DNA of 64,000 nucleotides from Cladobotryum mycophilum. Taxonomy: Eukaryota > Ascomycota > Sordariomycetes > Hypocreales > Hypocreaceae. Under the pieces are notes generated by a model. The model was not told the origin of the DNA, searched no databases, and saw only the letters and a program-made list of their open reading frames with translations. Made by a program: the position numbers and the translations under genes. Shown here piece by piece: positions 10,801-22,101 of the stretch (within the stretch, counting starts at the first letter, position 1; each line of letters begins with the position of its first letter). The stretch is taken from assembly GCA_036429605.1 (NCBI GenBank), contig JAVFKD010000002.1:124001-188000 (forward strand), in the 5' to 3' direction.

Positions 10801-11785
10801 AATGCTGCGCCATCTGTCGCAATAATAACTTTGCCTCCACGACTGTAAACCTTGCCGATGTCGAGGCATATCTGATTGAGGCGCTGAAGGCCCAGGTATT
10901 CTCCACAGTCTGGAAGTGATCCTGTTACCTTTTCGGGGTTTGACTGCACGGGATGTTAGTAATTGTAGTTTAATATGTGTACAAATGTCCATACAGATTT
11001 GAATGGGAAAGCTGGGAGAGTCAATCTGATGGGCTCGTCTCGTCGTATCCAATGCATCGCGTGCCCTTTGAACATTTGTCCACCAGGCCAATGGACATTC
11101 TCGATACCAGTATCATCATCAGAGCACCAAAAGTAGGTTGCAAGGACGCCCATAACATTTTCAGCCACTTGGTCTACGTAATCATCATATTGATCTGCTA
11201 GAATGAGGAGGGGAGCGGATTAGTTCGGGTCCCTGCAGTGCTGGAAGTTGGGGTCATACTGTTCACGAAGAGGGGATGAGGGCCAACGTTTTTTCCCAAT
11301 ACAAGTGTTTTTCTGTCTCCTTGGGTTCCTTCTGCGAGATCTGCTGCTCCGTGATGGGCAGTTATGGTAGGACATGAGACATAGTGCTCATCTGACGTAG
11401 ACACTGAGGTGAGGTTAGCAAGTCAGTGAAGCTTACAGGTCATTCAGTATATACCATGATCTTACCTTCAGAAGAGCTATCAATGTCACAGCCTTCGCTC
11501 AAATCTACCACGGAACATGCAGTTTGTTGATGGCCGGTGGTATCTGCAGCACAATCAGAAGCGCGATTTCTCAACCTACCAATCACTGAAAGGAAAGCAT
11601 GGTTAGTGTTATTTTATCAGTCTTTTTTTTTTAAAAAAAAAAAAAAGAAAAAACAAGAGAGATTTACTATCTTCCTTGAAAAGGAATCTGCGTGAATTTT
11701 CTGTAAATGCCTCCTCATTTGGGCTAGGTATCGAACCTGAAGTAGAGCAAGCTTTTGAATGGGAAGTTGACTGGGATTCAGCCAT
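7851..11785 (-). CDS. Isocyanide synthase - threonyl-tRNA synthetase fusion protein
   Basis: Nine exons (11785-11668, 11585-11466, 11403-11260, 11197-10995, 10943-10796, 10736-9656, 9579-9315, 9248-8069, 8005-7851) give about 1137 aa. Residues of about 120-458 are a DIT1/PvcA isocyanide synthase: PAFPFKS (189-195), the KVTGSLPD block, IIATDGAAFND, SDEDVW, RLSIHPS (388-395) and GMPWLYRE. Such enzymes convert an amino acid amine to an isocyanide using ribulose-5-phosphate. After about 30 residues matching the N-terminal extension of eukaryotic ThrRS come a TGS domain (490-558), the editing-domain region, the class II core with motif 2 LHRNE (R856) and motif 3 ERF (R1012), and the anticodon-binding domain. 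The junction is inside exon 6, so this is no annotation merge. Editing residues HxxxH are R568/Y572; zinc Cys is H827; the Thr-contacting Asp is G876. The last two introns (66 and 63 nt) are in frame and easily missed. The first ~100 aa are unassigned and the first exons are least certain. Confidence 0.92.
11623..11646. repeat. T10-A14 homopolymer block inside an intron
   Basis: Ten T followed by fourteen A on the plus strand, a perfect AT palindrome core, lying within the first intron (11586-11667) of the isocyanide synthase fusion. It is likely slippage-prone intron sequence; no function is claimed. Confidence 0.8.
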
Positions 11786-12608
11786 TTCGCCAGTTACCGG
11801 AAGTGTTGATGAATGATCAAAATCTGATTGATCCAAATTGAAAGAAAAGATAATAGTGATGATCGCGCCTTATTTACTTTCTATCCATAGGCATTTATAG
11901 TCTTTCTCTATAAACGTTGGTAGGTGTCAGATGTCGTTACCGAATATCCGTGAGTGATCCTGCATTCCCCCGTACCATCCTCTATTCCCAGAATCCTTGG
12001 TATTTTCATAGCAACTCGAAAGGCTGATTGTTTCTCAATTGGTTATGCCTCTCCCGAGCGATGGGGGATGGAGATGCATGAGAGCTCTAGGCTGGGGCTC
12101 TAGATCGACTCGTGTGAAGAGCACCAATCGCAAAGTAATTAAGCTCACGCGCATCGGGAGTCAATATGTGAAGGAATTTGCGCGTAATTCTGACATTTGT
12201 GACACTGGGCTTATTACAAAAACGAGGCGAGACTCAACAAGGGGGAAGCAAACGATGGTAGCTGGCAGCACGTCTCGCGGGCCTTGTGCGTCATTCGTGG
12301 AACCAACTCGGCGTTTTTTCCTCAACGTAGAACGCCCGTCAGCTACTAGCGTAAGGCTCAAGAGCCTCTTAGCCATAGATAAATAACTTGGCAACAATAG
12401 GCAGTGAACACTGCGCCGCTCTTCCAGGCCACGATAGAAATCGTTCGGGATAGTGGGCCGATGATTCTTGTGAGATGATGAAGTACCCAAAGATGATCGA
12501 CAATATTTGTATTATTACAGAGATAATAGACTAGTAGCTACTAATTGATACTAAAATGGTTAACAGATGCACAATTCGATACGGAAAATTTTCCCATGCT
12601 GCTTATTC
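11786..12608. other. Intergenic between the fusion gene and an SDR gene
   Basis: 823 bp upstream of the isocyanide synthase fusion and downstream of the SDR at 12609-13581. It therefore holds the fusion gene's promoter. No TATA or repeated operator was convincing, and the ATTGG-N8-TCCG element of the neighbouring promoter was not found here by eye. Confidence 0.5.
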
Positions 12609-13581
12609 TCAAGCAAGCTTCAGATGCTGTTCTGCCAGCTTGTCTGTAAACGGTTTCTGTCTTAGTATTATTCGATCCTGTCATTTCAATTTGTAAGCTT
12701 CTCAAAACAAAATAGATATGGTGTTGATTGGCTTACAATAATGCCTTGGGGCAATAACCACAGCGCCGAGCGAGCAATGCCAGCACCGCCACCAACCCAG
12801 TGCTTGCCGGTAGTTCCCTTTTCTACCTGGCGAAAAACGTCAAGGGCAAAGTCTTCTGGCTTCATTCCGTAAGGGTTCTGTTCAGGATTGTCTTGGATGA
12901 TATCCTTTATGCTTTGATAGTAGGAGTTTTCGGGAAACACCAAGGTCTGCACATTGGCGAAGAAATTTGTTGCAACACCACCTGTGACGAGAGTGATAAC
13001 TCGTACACCGAGGGGCGCCATCTCCAGGCGCCAAGTCTCACCAGCCTGAATCAATGCCGCCTTGGAGGCATTATACATGCCTGGAAACATAAGATTAGAC
13101 GAGGCATCCAGAAGTAAAGAGCGGTATAAGGCTACATACTAGAGAAAGGGAACGCCAAAACGCCGCCCACAGATGAGTTATTGATGACGCAGCCTTTAGC
13201 TTTGATCAACATGGGACTGAAAACTTGCATCATAGCAAGGGCGCTAAAGAAGTTGAGGTCAAAGTGTTTCTTGGCGTCCTCAATGGAAGTATCCAAGGCA
13301 GGCATGATAAGTCCCAGACCAGCGTTGTTAATTAGAACATCGAGTTTGTCTGTTTGTTTTCGAACTGCCTCGGCGGCTGCCTCGATAGATTCCATAGATG
13401 TCACATCGAGCGCAAGCACGGTAACATTGGATGCTGCATGCAGAGTTTGTGGCACCTTTGATGGTGTGCGTGCTGTCGCAAAGACATGATAGCCCTTATT
13501 CATGAAGGCTTCGGCGAAGGCTGCGCCCACCCCACCAGCGGAGCAGCCTGTAATGAGGCAGGTTTTGCGAGTGATACTCAT
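12609..13581 (-). CDS. Short-chain dehydrogenase, AYR1-like
   Basis: Three exons (13581-13140, 13080-12737, 12677-12609) give 284 aa. The N-terminal Rossmann motif TGCSAGGVG is at 11-19, NNAG is present, and the catalytic Tyr150-x3-Lys154 lies in YNASK just after the first intron. The closest family is the fungal NADPH-dependent 1-acyldihydroxyacetone-phosphate reductase group (AYR1), many paralogues of which sit in metabolite clusters as ketoreductases. The short last exon supplies the typical hydrophobic/basic tail. It is divergent from the Zn2Cys6 regulator, sharing a 491-bp promoter with four ATTGG-N8-TCCG elements, so co-regulation with that regulator is likely. Confidence 0.9.
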
Positions 13582-14072
13582 TGCAATGAATGCTAGGGGT
13601 GTGATGTTGAGTAGATGATGGAAAAATGGAAATAGTCTTCTATGACCCAAACACCGATTTTGTTTACATTTTACAGTTTGCATACCATATATACTCATTC
13701 TCTCATCTGTGACAAGCTCCCTTCTTTCCCTCCCAGTATCGTCCCTTTGTCTAATTGGCTGCGGTCTCCGGTATATTTCCTCCCCACCCCGATTGGTCTG
13801 CAGGTCCGTTCCGCACCAGCCCCCACTGGCCGGGATTGAGCACCAAGCATCACCAATGCTGATTGGCTTCAATCTCCGATGAATGCACGCTCACTATTGG
13901 CCAGCAAGTCCGGAGCTCTGACACGACTGACAAGGAAGTCTAAATCTCAACCGACCAGAGTCAGGACATATTACTTTCCATCTCTATTATTCTCCGCTTC
14001 TTGAAGACTATACCGTCCAATGCCCCTGAATTAGCGGATACGCCGGAGCTCTTAGAGGATAAATGCCAAAAA
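13582..14072. promoter_or_regulatory. Divergent promoter, SDR / Zn2Cys6 regulator
   Basis: 491 bp between two start codons. It contains four ATTGG-N8-TCCG composite elements (annotated separately) and a TATATA-type element at about 13687-13694 read on the minus strand, some 105 bp before the SDR start codon. Confidence 0.75.
13754..13912 (+). repeat. Four copies of ATTGG-N8-TCCG (reverse: CGGA-N8-CCAAT)
   Basis: Copies at 13754-13770, 13792-13808, 13862-13878 and 13896-13912, all in the same orientation with exactly eight variable bases between an inverted CCAAT box and a CGGA half-site. The eight-base spacers differ from each other, so this is not a simple tandem repeat. CCAAT boxes are bound by the fungal Hap (CBC) complex, and CGGA/CGG half-sites are typical for Zn2Cys6 proteins; a joint site is inferred. 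Confidence 0.8.
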
Positions 14073-15857
14073 ATGCCAAACAGCCGAGTCAAGTCCTGCG
14101 ACGGCTGCCGTCTTGCTAAAGCGCGATGCTCGCTGTCAACTCCGTGCTCGCGTTGTGTGAAGCGGCGCATACAATGCAGTTATGCTCCCGCCCAGCTGCC
14201 ACGCCACAAGGATCGGTACCTAACTGGCTTCAGACGCATTCAGCCCCTGGCAATTGCTACGTCGACTGCTAAGGAAACCTCAAGTGACAACGGCTTGAAC
14301 AAGGATCCCAGCTCATCGGTCTGTGAGAATCGTGAACATGTTGCTTTAGTAACGGCGACGGCGACTTCACCCAGCACAAATACCGACCCAGAACATGGTT
14401 CATTTAGTGACCTTATGGCATTGATGGAGCCAGGTGGAACAAGCTGCCACTTATCGGATCTGACAATCTATTCGAACTTTACACAACATTTCGATATGCC
14501 GGGAACATTAGCGGCCGCCTCCACCTCGCAGAGCTTGGACACAACCAACAACAATGTGTCCGTATTGCCTCACTTTTCCGATCCGTTGTCATCTTCAGCC
14601 CTTCTTAATTTTGATTCCCCTATGGCGACGCCCACGCTTAATGCCACATTATTCGATGGGATGCCTTGGACAAAGCTCAAATCGCCAGAATTCCTCATGA
14701 CACCATCTGCGACGAATGTTACCCAATTTCCCAAGTCACTAGGACGTCACCTTTCGCAACGTCGGAGATCATTTCATCAGGGTTCTCTGACTGCGAGCAT
14801 GCTGTTAAGCCAACTCATTGACTACACTCGTAGAATGGCTGATGGAAAACGCCTGCCACCCTTTATACACCCGCCTTGTTCACTTAGTCACGAGCACGAA
14901 TGTCCTCCAGACACTCCCCATCGCTGCTTGCCGGAGATATTGGCTGTCTGCAGTAGCTTGACTAAATTATTCTATTCTGGGACCCAAGTGAGTCACGCCT
15001 TCGTATGGCAACAGATATTGAGGCATCTACGCCAGATGTACGGAGAGGTAAGTTATTTCATTGAGCTCCAGCCATTGTTCCCAGAGTATTGAGACAAACG
15101 TTAGTACAATGGTTACGATGAGCAACGTGTGTTACAAGCTTTGCAGGCTTCTGTCATATATACTCTTCTGTACTCCCAATGTACCGAGTCGGTTTCCAGT
15201 GAAGATGCAGCATGGCTAGTCTCAACAACAGAGGTCAGTTTCCATTCAACCTCGGATGTATTCCTGTGTACCGCGATCTCTGACCCTATCAAGTATAGAA
15301 GTTTGCTCGGAGACTGTACATCGTATGCTCATGGGGCCTAGATGCAACGTACTTGTGCATCTCGCGCAGCAAATGGGTTTTTGTGGAGAGCATGAACAGG
15401 TACGTCGCGCCCACGCCGGGTTGTCGATTCAAATCCCATGATCATGAGTCTCTAAATGCTAATCTTGCACAGAGTTGGTTGTCTCCTCTACTTGGCAGAC
15501 TTGTTACTCCATGTAGATGCCAAGTCACCTTCCAAGGGGGAATGCCCAGAATTTATCGACGTGCCTTTACCTTGCGCTCGCGAACTCTGGCAACCCATAT
15601 CTGACAAGGAGTGGAAGAAGCGATACCAGGAAGACATAAGCTCCAAAATGCTAAGAGGAAGGCAAGGATTGACTATGGGAAACCTCTTTTCGCTGAGGCA
15701 GTCTTTGGTATATGGAGAAAATTTATATACTATTGGGAAGCCTGATTTCGCGGATGAACTCGCGGAATGGGTGGAGAGCGTGGACGAATTGTCAATGCTA
15801 CTGTGGATGGCATTCACGCTTGAGGGTGAGGGACAGGCGCAAATATGTCAAAAGTAG
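14073..15857 (+). CDS. Zn2Cys6 transcription factor, AflR-like architecture (cluster regulator candidate)
   Basis: Four exons (14073-15047, 15105-15233, 15299-15399, 15473-15857) give 529 aa. The binuclear zinc cluster is at residues 9-35, starting CDGCRLAKARC and followed by PCSRC and a last Cys six residues on. A Ser/Thr-rich linker leads to a regulatory domain with the W-x-x-x-ES-x-x-R segment split by the last intron (WVFVESMNR | VGCLLYLAD) and the LPCARELW block common in C-terminal regions of fungal cluster regulators. The first in-frame ATG is at 14073; the frame is open upstream without an ATG. It lies divergent to the SDR and 2.3 kb from the isocyanide synthase fusion, so it is the natural candidate for the pathway activator. 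Confidence 0.88.
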
Positions 15858-15926
15858 AAAAGACGACTTGTAATTTTCGGACATACCCAGACTAGCATAA
15901 TGAGTATTCGGTCTAACAGATGTTGA

Positions 15927-17029
15927 TCAGGCTCGGTGGCTTGCCGCGATCATAATTCTCTGCCACTCAGCGGCAATGTCCTCAGAGGAATAATCATCCT
16001 TCTCCATGTCCATGTAGCCTCTTAGATCAGTATCCTTAGGGACAATAGCTAAGCAGCGGCCTGATATGGATGTCAACACAGATTATTCAATGCTCAATAT
16101 GTTGCCGGGAAAGCATTGGAAACTTACCATTGAGTTTAGAGTCAGAGGCAATGTGTAGGGTAGCAGCCGCCGCATTCGTAGGCTCTGCCCAGACAACACC
16201 TTTTGAAGACAGTCGATCCTGGTTGTCTTGTGGGATAGCCGGTGTACGAACATACCTAGAGGAGACTGATGAGACTTTGTTTGATCATGATGAACATTCA
16301 TGTACTTACCAAGGAGCTAGTAAGTTAATTCGCATGTTGTTCTTGTGAACCGTACGACGCAAACTCCCCATGAAACCCCGAATACCGTTCTTTGAGGCGC
16401 AATACATGGGTGTTCCAGGTTGATCGCAGTATCCAGCAATGCTGCTCATAAGAATGAGACAGCGATCATGGTTTCCATCATCGGGCTGTCGAGCCAAGTA
16501 GTGTAGGCCAAGCTTTGTTGTGTACATACAGCCGATGAGACAGGACTTGACGATTCGCAAGTCTGGTTCGATGGGTTCGCCATCAACCTCGCTGTCTTCA
16601 AGCGTAAAATAAATGTCAGTGTTAATCAGGTTTGGTTGCATCGTAGCGAGTGTCTTCAATCTTACCGTCCCAATAGATTGGGTCTCGTCCAGAGTGTCCC
16701 GCGTTGGCGATGACAATGTCTAGACTACGCGAAGGCGATTTTGCGAGAGCCGTTTTGAACAATTGCAGCTGATCATCCCAACTACCAACATCCACCTTGA
16801 CGAATGCTGCATTATTAGATCCCAAGTCAGAGGCTACACGCTGACCATTCTCTTCGTTCCAGTCGCCAATTGTAACAAAGGCACCAGCGTTAACGAACGC
16901 TCTTGCCATTGCCTCCCCCATACCACTACCTCCTCCCGTGATGAGGACGCTTTTACCCTTGATGTTGCTGGGATCAAAACCAGCATCTTTCTCCAACTTG
17001 TAGGAGCCGTCGTAGACTGTGGTGACCAT
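15927..17029 (-). CDS. Short-chain dehydrogenase, 15-PGDH-like
   Basis: Four exons (17029-16666, 16595-16310, 16255-16128, 16060-15927) give 303 aa. It has the cofactor motif TGGGSGMG at 31-38, a conserved ANAG, and the active site Tyr186-x3-Lys190 in YCASK preceded by LMSS (Ser). It looks like the fungal 15-hydroxyprostaglandin dehydrogenase-like branch of NAD-dependent classical SDRs that oxidise secondary alcohols. It converges with the Zn2Cys6 regulator (only 69 bp apart) and is divergent from the beta-propeller gene, which supports cluster membership. The first ORF codons before 17029 are non-ATG. Confidence 0.9.
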
Positions 17030-17529
17030 GATTCCAGTATGAGACAATAATTGAAACGATAAGAGTTTATGTATTGTTTTAGTGCGTCTTAAATTAGATG
17101 TTGCGATGGTCTGTCAAACTGATGAAGCTGATGAAGTTGTATATATATTCATGCAGCATGATGTCTCTATGAACCCTAATTAGCCTAGTACCATGAATCC
17201 TTCAATCGGAGCCATAATGAAAATAATAGTACGTGCCATTTCAAGAATAAGAAAAATAATCAAACATTAATTATTACCTCAAAGGTTAAGGATACCTGAG
17301 TTCAGGATCGGGGGATTTGTTGGGGATTATTGGATTGCTGGATCACGGGAATGGAGGATTTTGAGGCTCAGCTGACTGTAGGAGACAAACCACGCGTAAA
17401 GGACAGACATTTTTATTTATTTACTTGATATGTCTTGCTTTACTTACACAGTTACCGCACTATGCCTTTGAATGTGCACTTACACCTCTTAAAGACATCA
17501 GCATTCAGACTTGCGTTGGCACCATCAAA
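17030..17529. promoter_or_regulatory. Divergent promoter, SDR / beta-propeller gene
   Basis: 500 bp. A TATATATA run at 17140-17148 lies about 110 bp before the SDR start on the minus strand. A G-rich stretch at 17299-17365 repeats GGATT/GGATC words; related words recur in the region before the SnoaL-like gene (21755-21900), perhaps a shared element. Confidence 0.5.
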
Positions 17530-18549
17530 ATGCAAATAATGCTCTCAAAAATATTCATCCTTGTTGCAACAACAGTAAGCCTTGGGGTGTCTGAACCAAA
17601 CCCTCTTCGCGAGATTGTCTCAGCTGGGCAACCCAGGCAAATTTTCCAGTTTGGCAATCTTGTGGAAATTGAGAGCCTGACAGTTCGCGCCAATGGAGAC
17701 CTCCTTGTGACCACCCCATCACCAAGTGCTGAGATTTGGCAGCTTGATCCAACTGCTTTCAACGGTTCCGCTCGGCACGTTGCAAGCCTCAATAGCTCAA
17801 GCGCCTTGGGAATTCTGGAGATTGGTGAAGACGTCTTCGCCGTCACCAATGGCAAGGTTGTCTCTGGACCCAAGGGAGTTGCTGGTTCATTTTCGCTCCA
17901 AATCTTGAAGGTGGCCGGTGCTCAGAACTACAATGCAACTATCATCAGTCACATAACCGTGCCTGAAGCCGGATTTTTGAACAAGCTGGCTTCGCTCCAA
18001 CCACATTCTGATACGATTCTCGCCAGTGACTCCAACAAAGGCGTGGTGTATGCGATCAATACTACGTCTGGCAGCGTCCAGATTGTGCTACAAGACGCTG
18101 AGACCATGAGTCCTGACACTACAGTTTTCCCTGTCGGCATAAATGGCATCCAGCGTGTGGGCTCATACCTCTACTACGTCAACAGTAGCAAGGGTCTTCT
18201 CAATCGAGTTCGGCTCCGGCATAATGGAACGGCGGCTGGACCTTACGAGACCATCGCCAACTTCTCGAGCACTTTGTCTCTTCCCGATGATTTCGCCATC
18301 CTTCCAAATGGAGAGGCATTCATTGCAGGCTCAAACCAGATAGCTCATGTTCGACCAAATGGCTTATTCACGATTCTCGCCGGTGGCGTCAATGATAGAA
18401 TTCTCGCCGGTGCAACATCGGCACGGTTTGGTAGAGGTACAGCGTCGCGCACATTATATATCACATCGTCTGGACACATCTCCTCTCCGGCCAATATTAC
18501 CTTTGTAGAGCCCGGGAAGGTTATGGAGATTGAGATCAACGAACATTGA
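17530..18549 (+). CDS. Secreted six-bladed beta-propeller (SMP-30/gluconolactonase-like) protein
   Basis: An intronless ORF of 339 aa. The N-terminal 20-odd residues from the ATG at 17530 form a signal peptide ending near SLGVSEP. Repeated LxxRANGDLLVTT/ILPNGEAFIAG-type blades with Asn-glycosylation sequons indicate an NHL/SMP-30-type propeller. Similar secreted propellers are frequent as unassigned members of fungal metabolite clusters; a lactonase, cyclase or binding role cannot be decided. A second in-frame ATG at 17539 is an alternative start. Upstream in-frame codons to 17425 lack an ATG. Confidence 0.8.
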   Translation: MQIMLSKIFILVATTVSLGVSEPNPLREIVSAGQPRQIFQFGNLVEIESLTVRANGDLLVTTPSPSAEIWQLDPTAFNGSARHVASLNSSSALGILEIGEDVFAVTNGKVVSGPKGVAGSFSLQILKVAGAQNYNATIISHITVPEAGFLNKLASLQPHSDTILASDSNKGVVYAINTTSGSVQIVLQDAETMSPDTTVFPVGINGIQRVGSYLYYVNSSKGLLNRVRLRHNGTAAGPYETIANFSSTLSLPDDFAILPNGEAFIAGSNQIAHVRPNGLFTILAGGVNDRILAGATSARFGRGTASRTLYITSSGHISSPANITFVEPGKVMEIEINEH

Positions 18550-19648
18550 AATATATACAGAGTAGGGGGCGGGTATGTTACGCAAATTGGCAGTGAAAGC
18601 ACAGGAATGCCCTCATAAGTTATAGTGAAGCTTCCAGTGTATTAGCCGGGTACTTACAGCTGCACGCAAAGTGCCTATCTCATTTTTGTGCCATCACTCT
18701 ATACTTTGACAACGCTCAAGAAAATTCTGCGATCAAATATGATTCACTAGTAATACATAAAAATTTATCCTTTACATCTCATCCCTAAGCATGAAAAAAT
18801 AATGTTAAGGGCTTGTGTAGCTACCAGGATTCAAGGTCCCGGGTAGGACCCATGTGCGTTGGGTGTGTTTTTCCCTTCACACAACAGCAGTCCAAAGATC
18901 AACAGTACGATTGCTATTTCCCTCTCCAGTAGGTCACAACCAATAGGTAATGAGGGTCTATCTTACCCTTCGCACTTCTCTTCAGTCAAGTCCGAGCCGA
19001 GCAAGTCTGATATTAATAATGCCTTCCATGACAAACGCGACTTTTGAGCTCACTATGGGTCTCGGAAACCGGCATGCAAGCTAGCAAACGGTGCTGTCTC
19101 CACACCATTTGCGTTGTCTCTACATGAGGTCAAGCCCTGCATAGTGCTTGGCCATCAAGGTTCATGGTGGGTGTGGATCTAGTAGCCGTAGAGCTGAGAA
19201 TGTTGACTCCGGAGTCACATCCGACGAAAATTGCCAGCGTTGGTACAATATCTGGTTGATAAGCATCCAACCAAGATACGGGGCGTACGTCATATCTTTC
19301 TCTTCTATTGGTAACATACTGTACAAGATCCCTTCACGGCCTTTTTCTTTGGGTATGTGCCGAGATGGTTTGTATGTTGGACAACTCATTTTAATGAGGT
19401 GGGCCCGGCGGCCGCCGCTAGCCATCCTTTCGATTCCATCTCTGGCGGCCGCCACTAATCCTGGTTCGGACAGTGTTATACAACTGCTATCAAGGAAGGA
19501 AGCCCTTTTACATATATGTGATGAAGCCTATGGTAGAGAAGAATAAGGTGTTGGTAGATGTAAGTGTCGTGGTGCCTTTCTCATTCTTGTCTCTTTACTT
19601 TCTTGATACACAGCAACATACACGTGTGTGTAAACACATTAGCTGGTT
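18550..19648. other. Intergenic, no gene recognised
   Basis: 1.1 kb between two plus-strand genes, so it contains the MFS transporter promoter. Two GGCGGCCGC words about 45 bp apart near 19408 and 19446 form a short GC-rich direct repeat. No coding signal was supported. Confidence 0.55.
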
Positions 19649-21442
19649 ATGTCTACCGATACCATGGAGAAGCAGCTTGAAGAAGTTCTCGGCGACTCTA
19701 CTGATACAACGCCTTCATTTAGTGATCCTGTCTCACCACCTCGGCGAGATCCAACCTTAGATACTACAGACGGCAAGTCTCAAGAGAATGACTCTCCACA
19801 GCAAAAAGAGTTCTTGGTGAAGTTCGAACAGGACGACCCCGAGAACCCGCATAATTTTAGCACAGGCAAGAAGTCATTCTTGCTCTTTCAAATGAGTCTA
19901 CTGGCCTGGGTTGGCTCACTAGGAACCTCAATCATCACCCTTGCTGAGCCTGTAATTGCTGCATATACACATACTAGCAACGAGGTGGCAGTTCTAATGA
20001 TGGCTCTGTTCCTTCTTGGTAAAGCAGCATGATGTCCCAAACTCAAGTATGCTGGCATTGACTTTACAACAGGCTTTGCCTTTGGGCCGCTCCTTTGGGC
20101 TCCCGTCAGCGAAGTGTATGGACGAAAATGGTCAATGCTTCCTCCAGTCTTTGTGCTTGGTCTTTTTAGCGTCGGAACGGCCACGAGCAAAGATGCTGCA
20201 AGCATCCTCGTCACAAGATTCCTTGCTGGTATTTTTGGCTCTGCACCAATTAGCAATGTTTCAGCGGCGCTAGGTGACTTCTATGGTCCCAAGACCCGTG
20301 GTATTGCCATGACCGTTCTTGCCATGTGTGTGGTCGGTGGTCCAACAATTGCTCCTGTCATTGGGGCTGCGATTACTGTCAATCCCCAGATGGGATGGCG
20401 ATGTATGTCCGGTTCTTGAAAACCTTCAGATTACTTAATAGCTGACATATTTCTAGGGACCGAGTATATCGAAGCGATTCTCGCTTTTGCAGCAGTAGCC
20501 CTTTGCACTTTGTGCTTACCAGAGACCTATGGCCCCGTACTTTTGAGACGCAAGGCAGAACGACTTCGCAAGACTACGGGGGATGCTCGGTGGTGGCATC
20601 CGCACGAGCAAGAAAAGGTTAATGTTAACAATATTGTCACCAAGTATCTCAGTCGACCAATGCGGTCAGTTTCCCATTCTTCTACCATCTTCCATAATGC
20701 ACAAACTGACAGAGAATGTCTGAGCAGAATGTTTTTCACGGAGCCCATGGTGGCTTGCATTGCCGTTTACGCTTCTTATGTATATGGGCTGCTTTTCCTT
20801 ACGTTGGAGGTTTTCCCCATCGTCTTCCGTGAGCAGCGTAAATACGGTGTTGTCGTGGCCACACTACCGTACTTGGGAATATTTGTCGGCGTGTTGTGCG
20901 CCATTTTCATCAACCTCATCAATCAACCGCTCTATATCAAGGCCATGAAGAAAAACAAGAACCGATCTGTCCCGGAAGCTCGACTTCCGCCCATGATCAT
21001 CGGAGTTGTCCTTTTTGCGGTGGGACTATTTTGGTTCGGATGGACAGCGAACCCAAAATACCACTGGGCAATACCTACAGTGGCAGCTGGTGTGTTCTGA
21101 ATGCCTTCTCTCGTACCATTTTGTTATAATAGCTGATGGGTTTCACTAGGTTTCATTGGCGCTGGCTTTAATGTGGTTTTCCAACAGTGCCTCAATTTTC
21201 TTGTCGACACATATGGACCATATGCTGCAAGTGCATTGGCTGCAAACACGTTTCTACGATCTCTTCTCGCTTGTGCACTGCCTTTAGCAGCAAGGCCGAT
21301 GTTTATTAGCATGGGAGTAGGGCCTGCTGCCAGTCTGCTCGGAGGTCTGTCCTGCCTAGCTTTGCCTATGCCTTTCGTATTCATGAAATATGGTCTGGCA
21401 TTACGAAAGAGGTCAAAATTTGCTCCTTTGCAGGATGACTAA
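19649..21442 (+). CDS. MFS transporter, DHA1-type (polyamine/drug exporter-like)
   Basis: Five exons (19649-20018, 20073-20402, 20457-20664, 20728-21089, 21150-21442) give 520 aa. An acidic hydrophilic N-terminus of about 75 residues with a DPENPHNFS-type motif precedes the membrane domain, as in TPO1/FLU1-like exporters. The DHA1 signature PVSEVYGRKW follows TM2 and LPETYGPVLLRRKA lies in the central loop. A role as exporter or self-protection pump of the cluster product is plausible by context only. Confidence 0.92.
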
Positions 21443-22101
21443 ATTGCATATGAAGTCATATTGAGACCAGTAGTCTTCGGGGAAAACGCCGCTTTAAGAA
21501 GAGAATCATTTTCCATAAACTAAGATAGATCAATCACTTAAATTTGTCACTTAACAAGAATACAATGGTTAGAAAGTATGGCCTAAATCTCCACTCGCCA
21601 CTTAATTTGCATTACTATAATACTTCCCATACATCATCTACGATATGCCGTCCACAGCCCCGCGACGGCCCAGGCACTCCAAAAACTGCCTTCGCCAGGT
21701 GAGTTTCGGCTGCCTATTTGTGTGGCAGTGCACCCATTACTGCAAAACCTTGTGGGATTATAGGATTGCCGGATTGCGCAGGTATGTAAGAGTAGGGCAG
21801 ATAGAGATCTAGATCAATAGAACTCTGGAATAACGGAATAATGGAATAAGGGAACCATGAGATGGGGAAGGGAATGGGGGATCAGCCGATTCGGCGACAA
21901 GACAAGTTTTCACTACCCATCTGATCATTTCTTGTTGCATACTTGTATTTGCATGGCTGGCTGTAATGAGTTGACGGTCGCGATATCTATATAAGTCGAG
22001 GTCGCATGCATCGATAGGTCATAGGTAGCATCTATTCGCAACAAATTTTGATAAACGTTCAATTAAACACATCCACTAGTTAAATAAACTCACCCTCCAC
22101 T
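21443..22101. promoter_or_regulatory. Intergenic with promoter of the SnoaL-like gene
   Basis: 659 bp. A good TATATAAG box lies at 21988-21995, 107 bp before the SnoaL-like ATG. GGATT-type words at 21755-21775 resemble those in the 17.3-kb promoter. Confidence 0.55.

Noticed and set aside
11623..11646. T10-A14 block as a terminator or insertion scar
   Set aside because: It lies inside an intron, has no flanking duplication, and fungal terminators are not of this kind.
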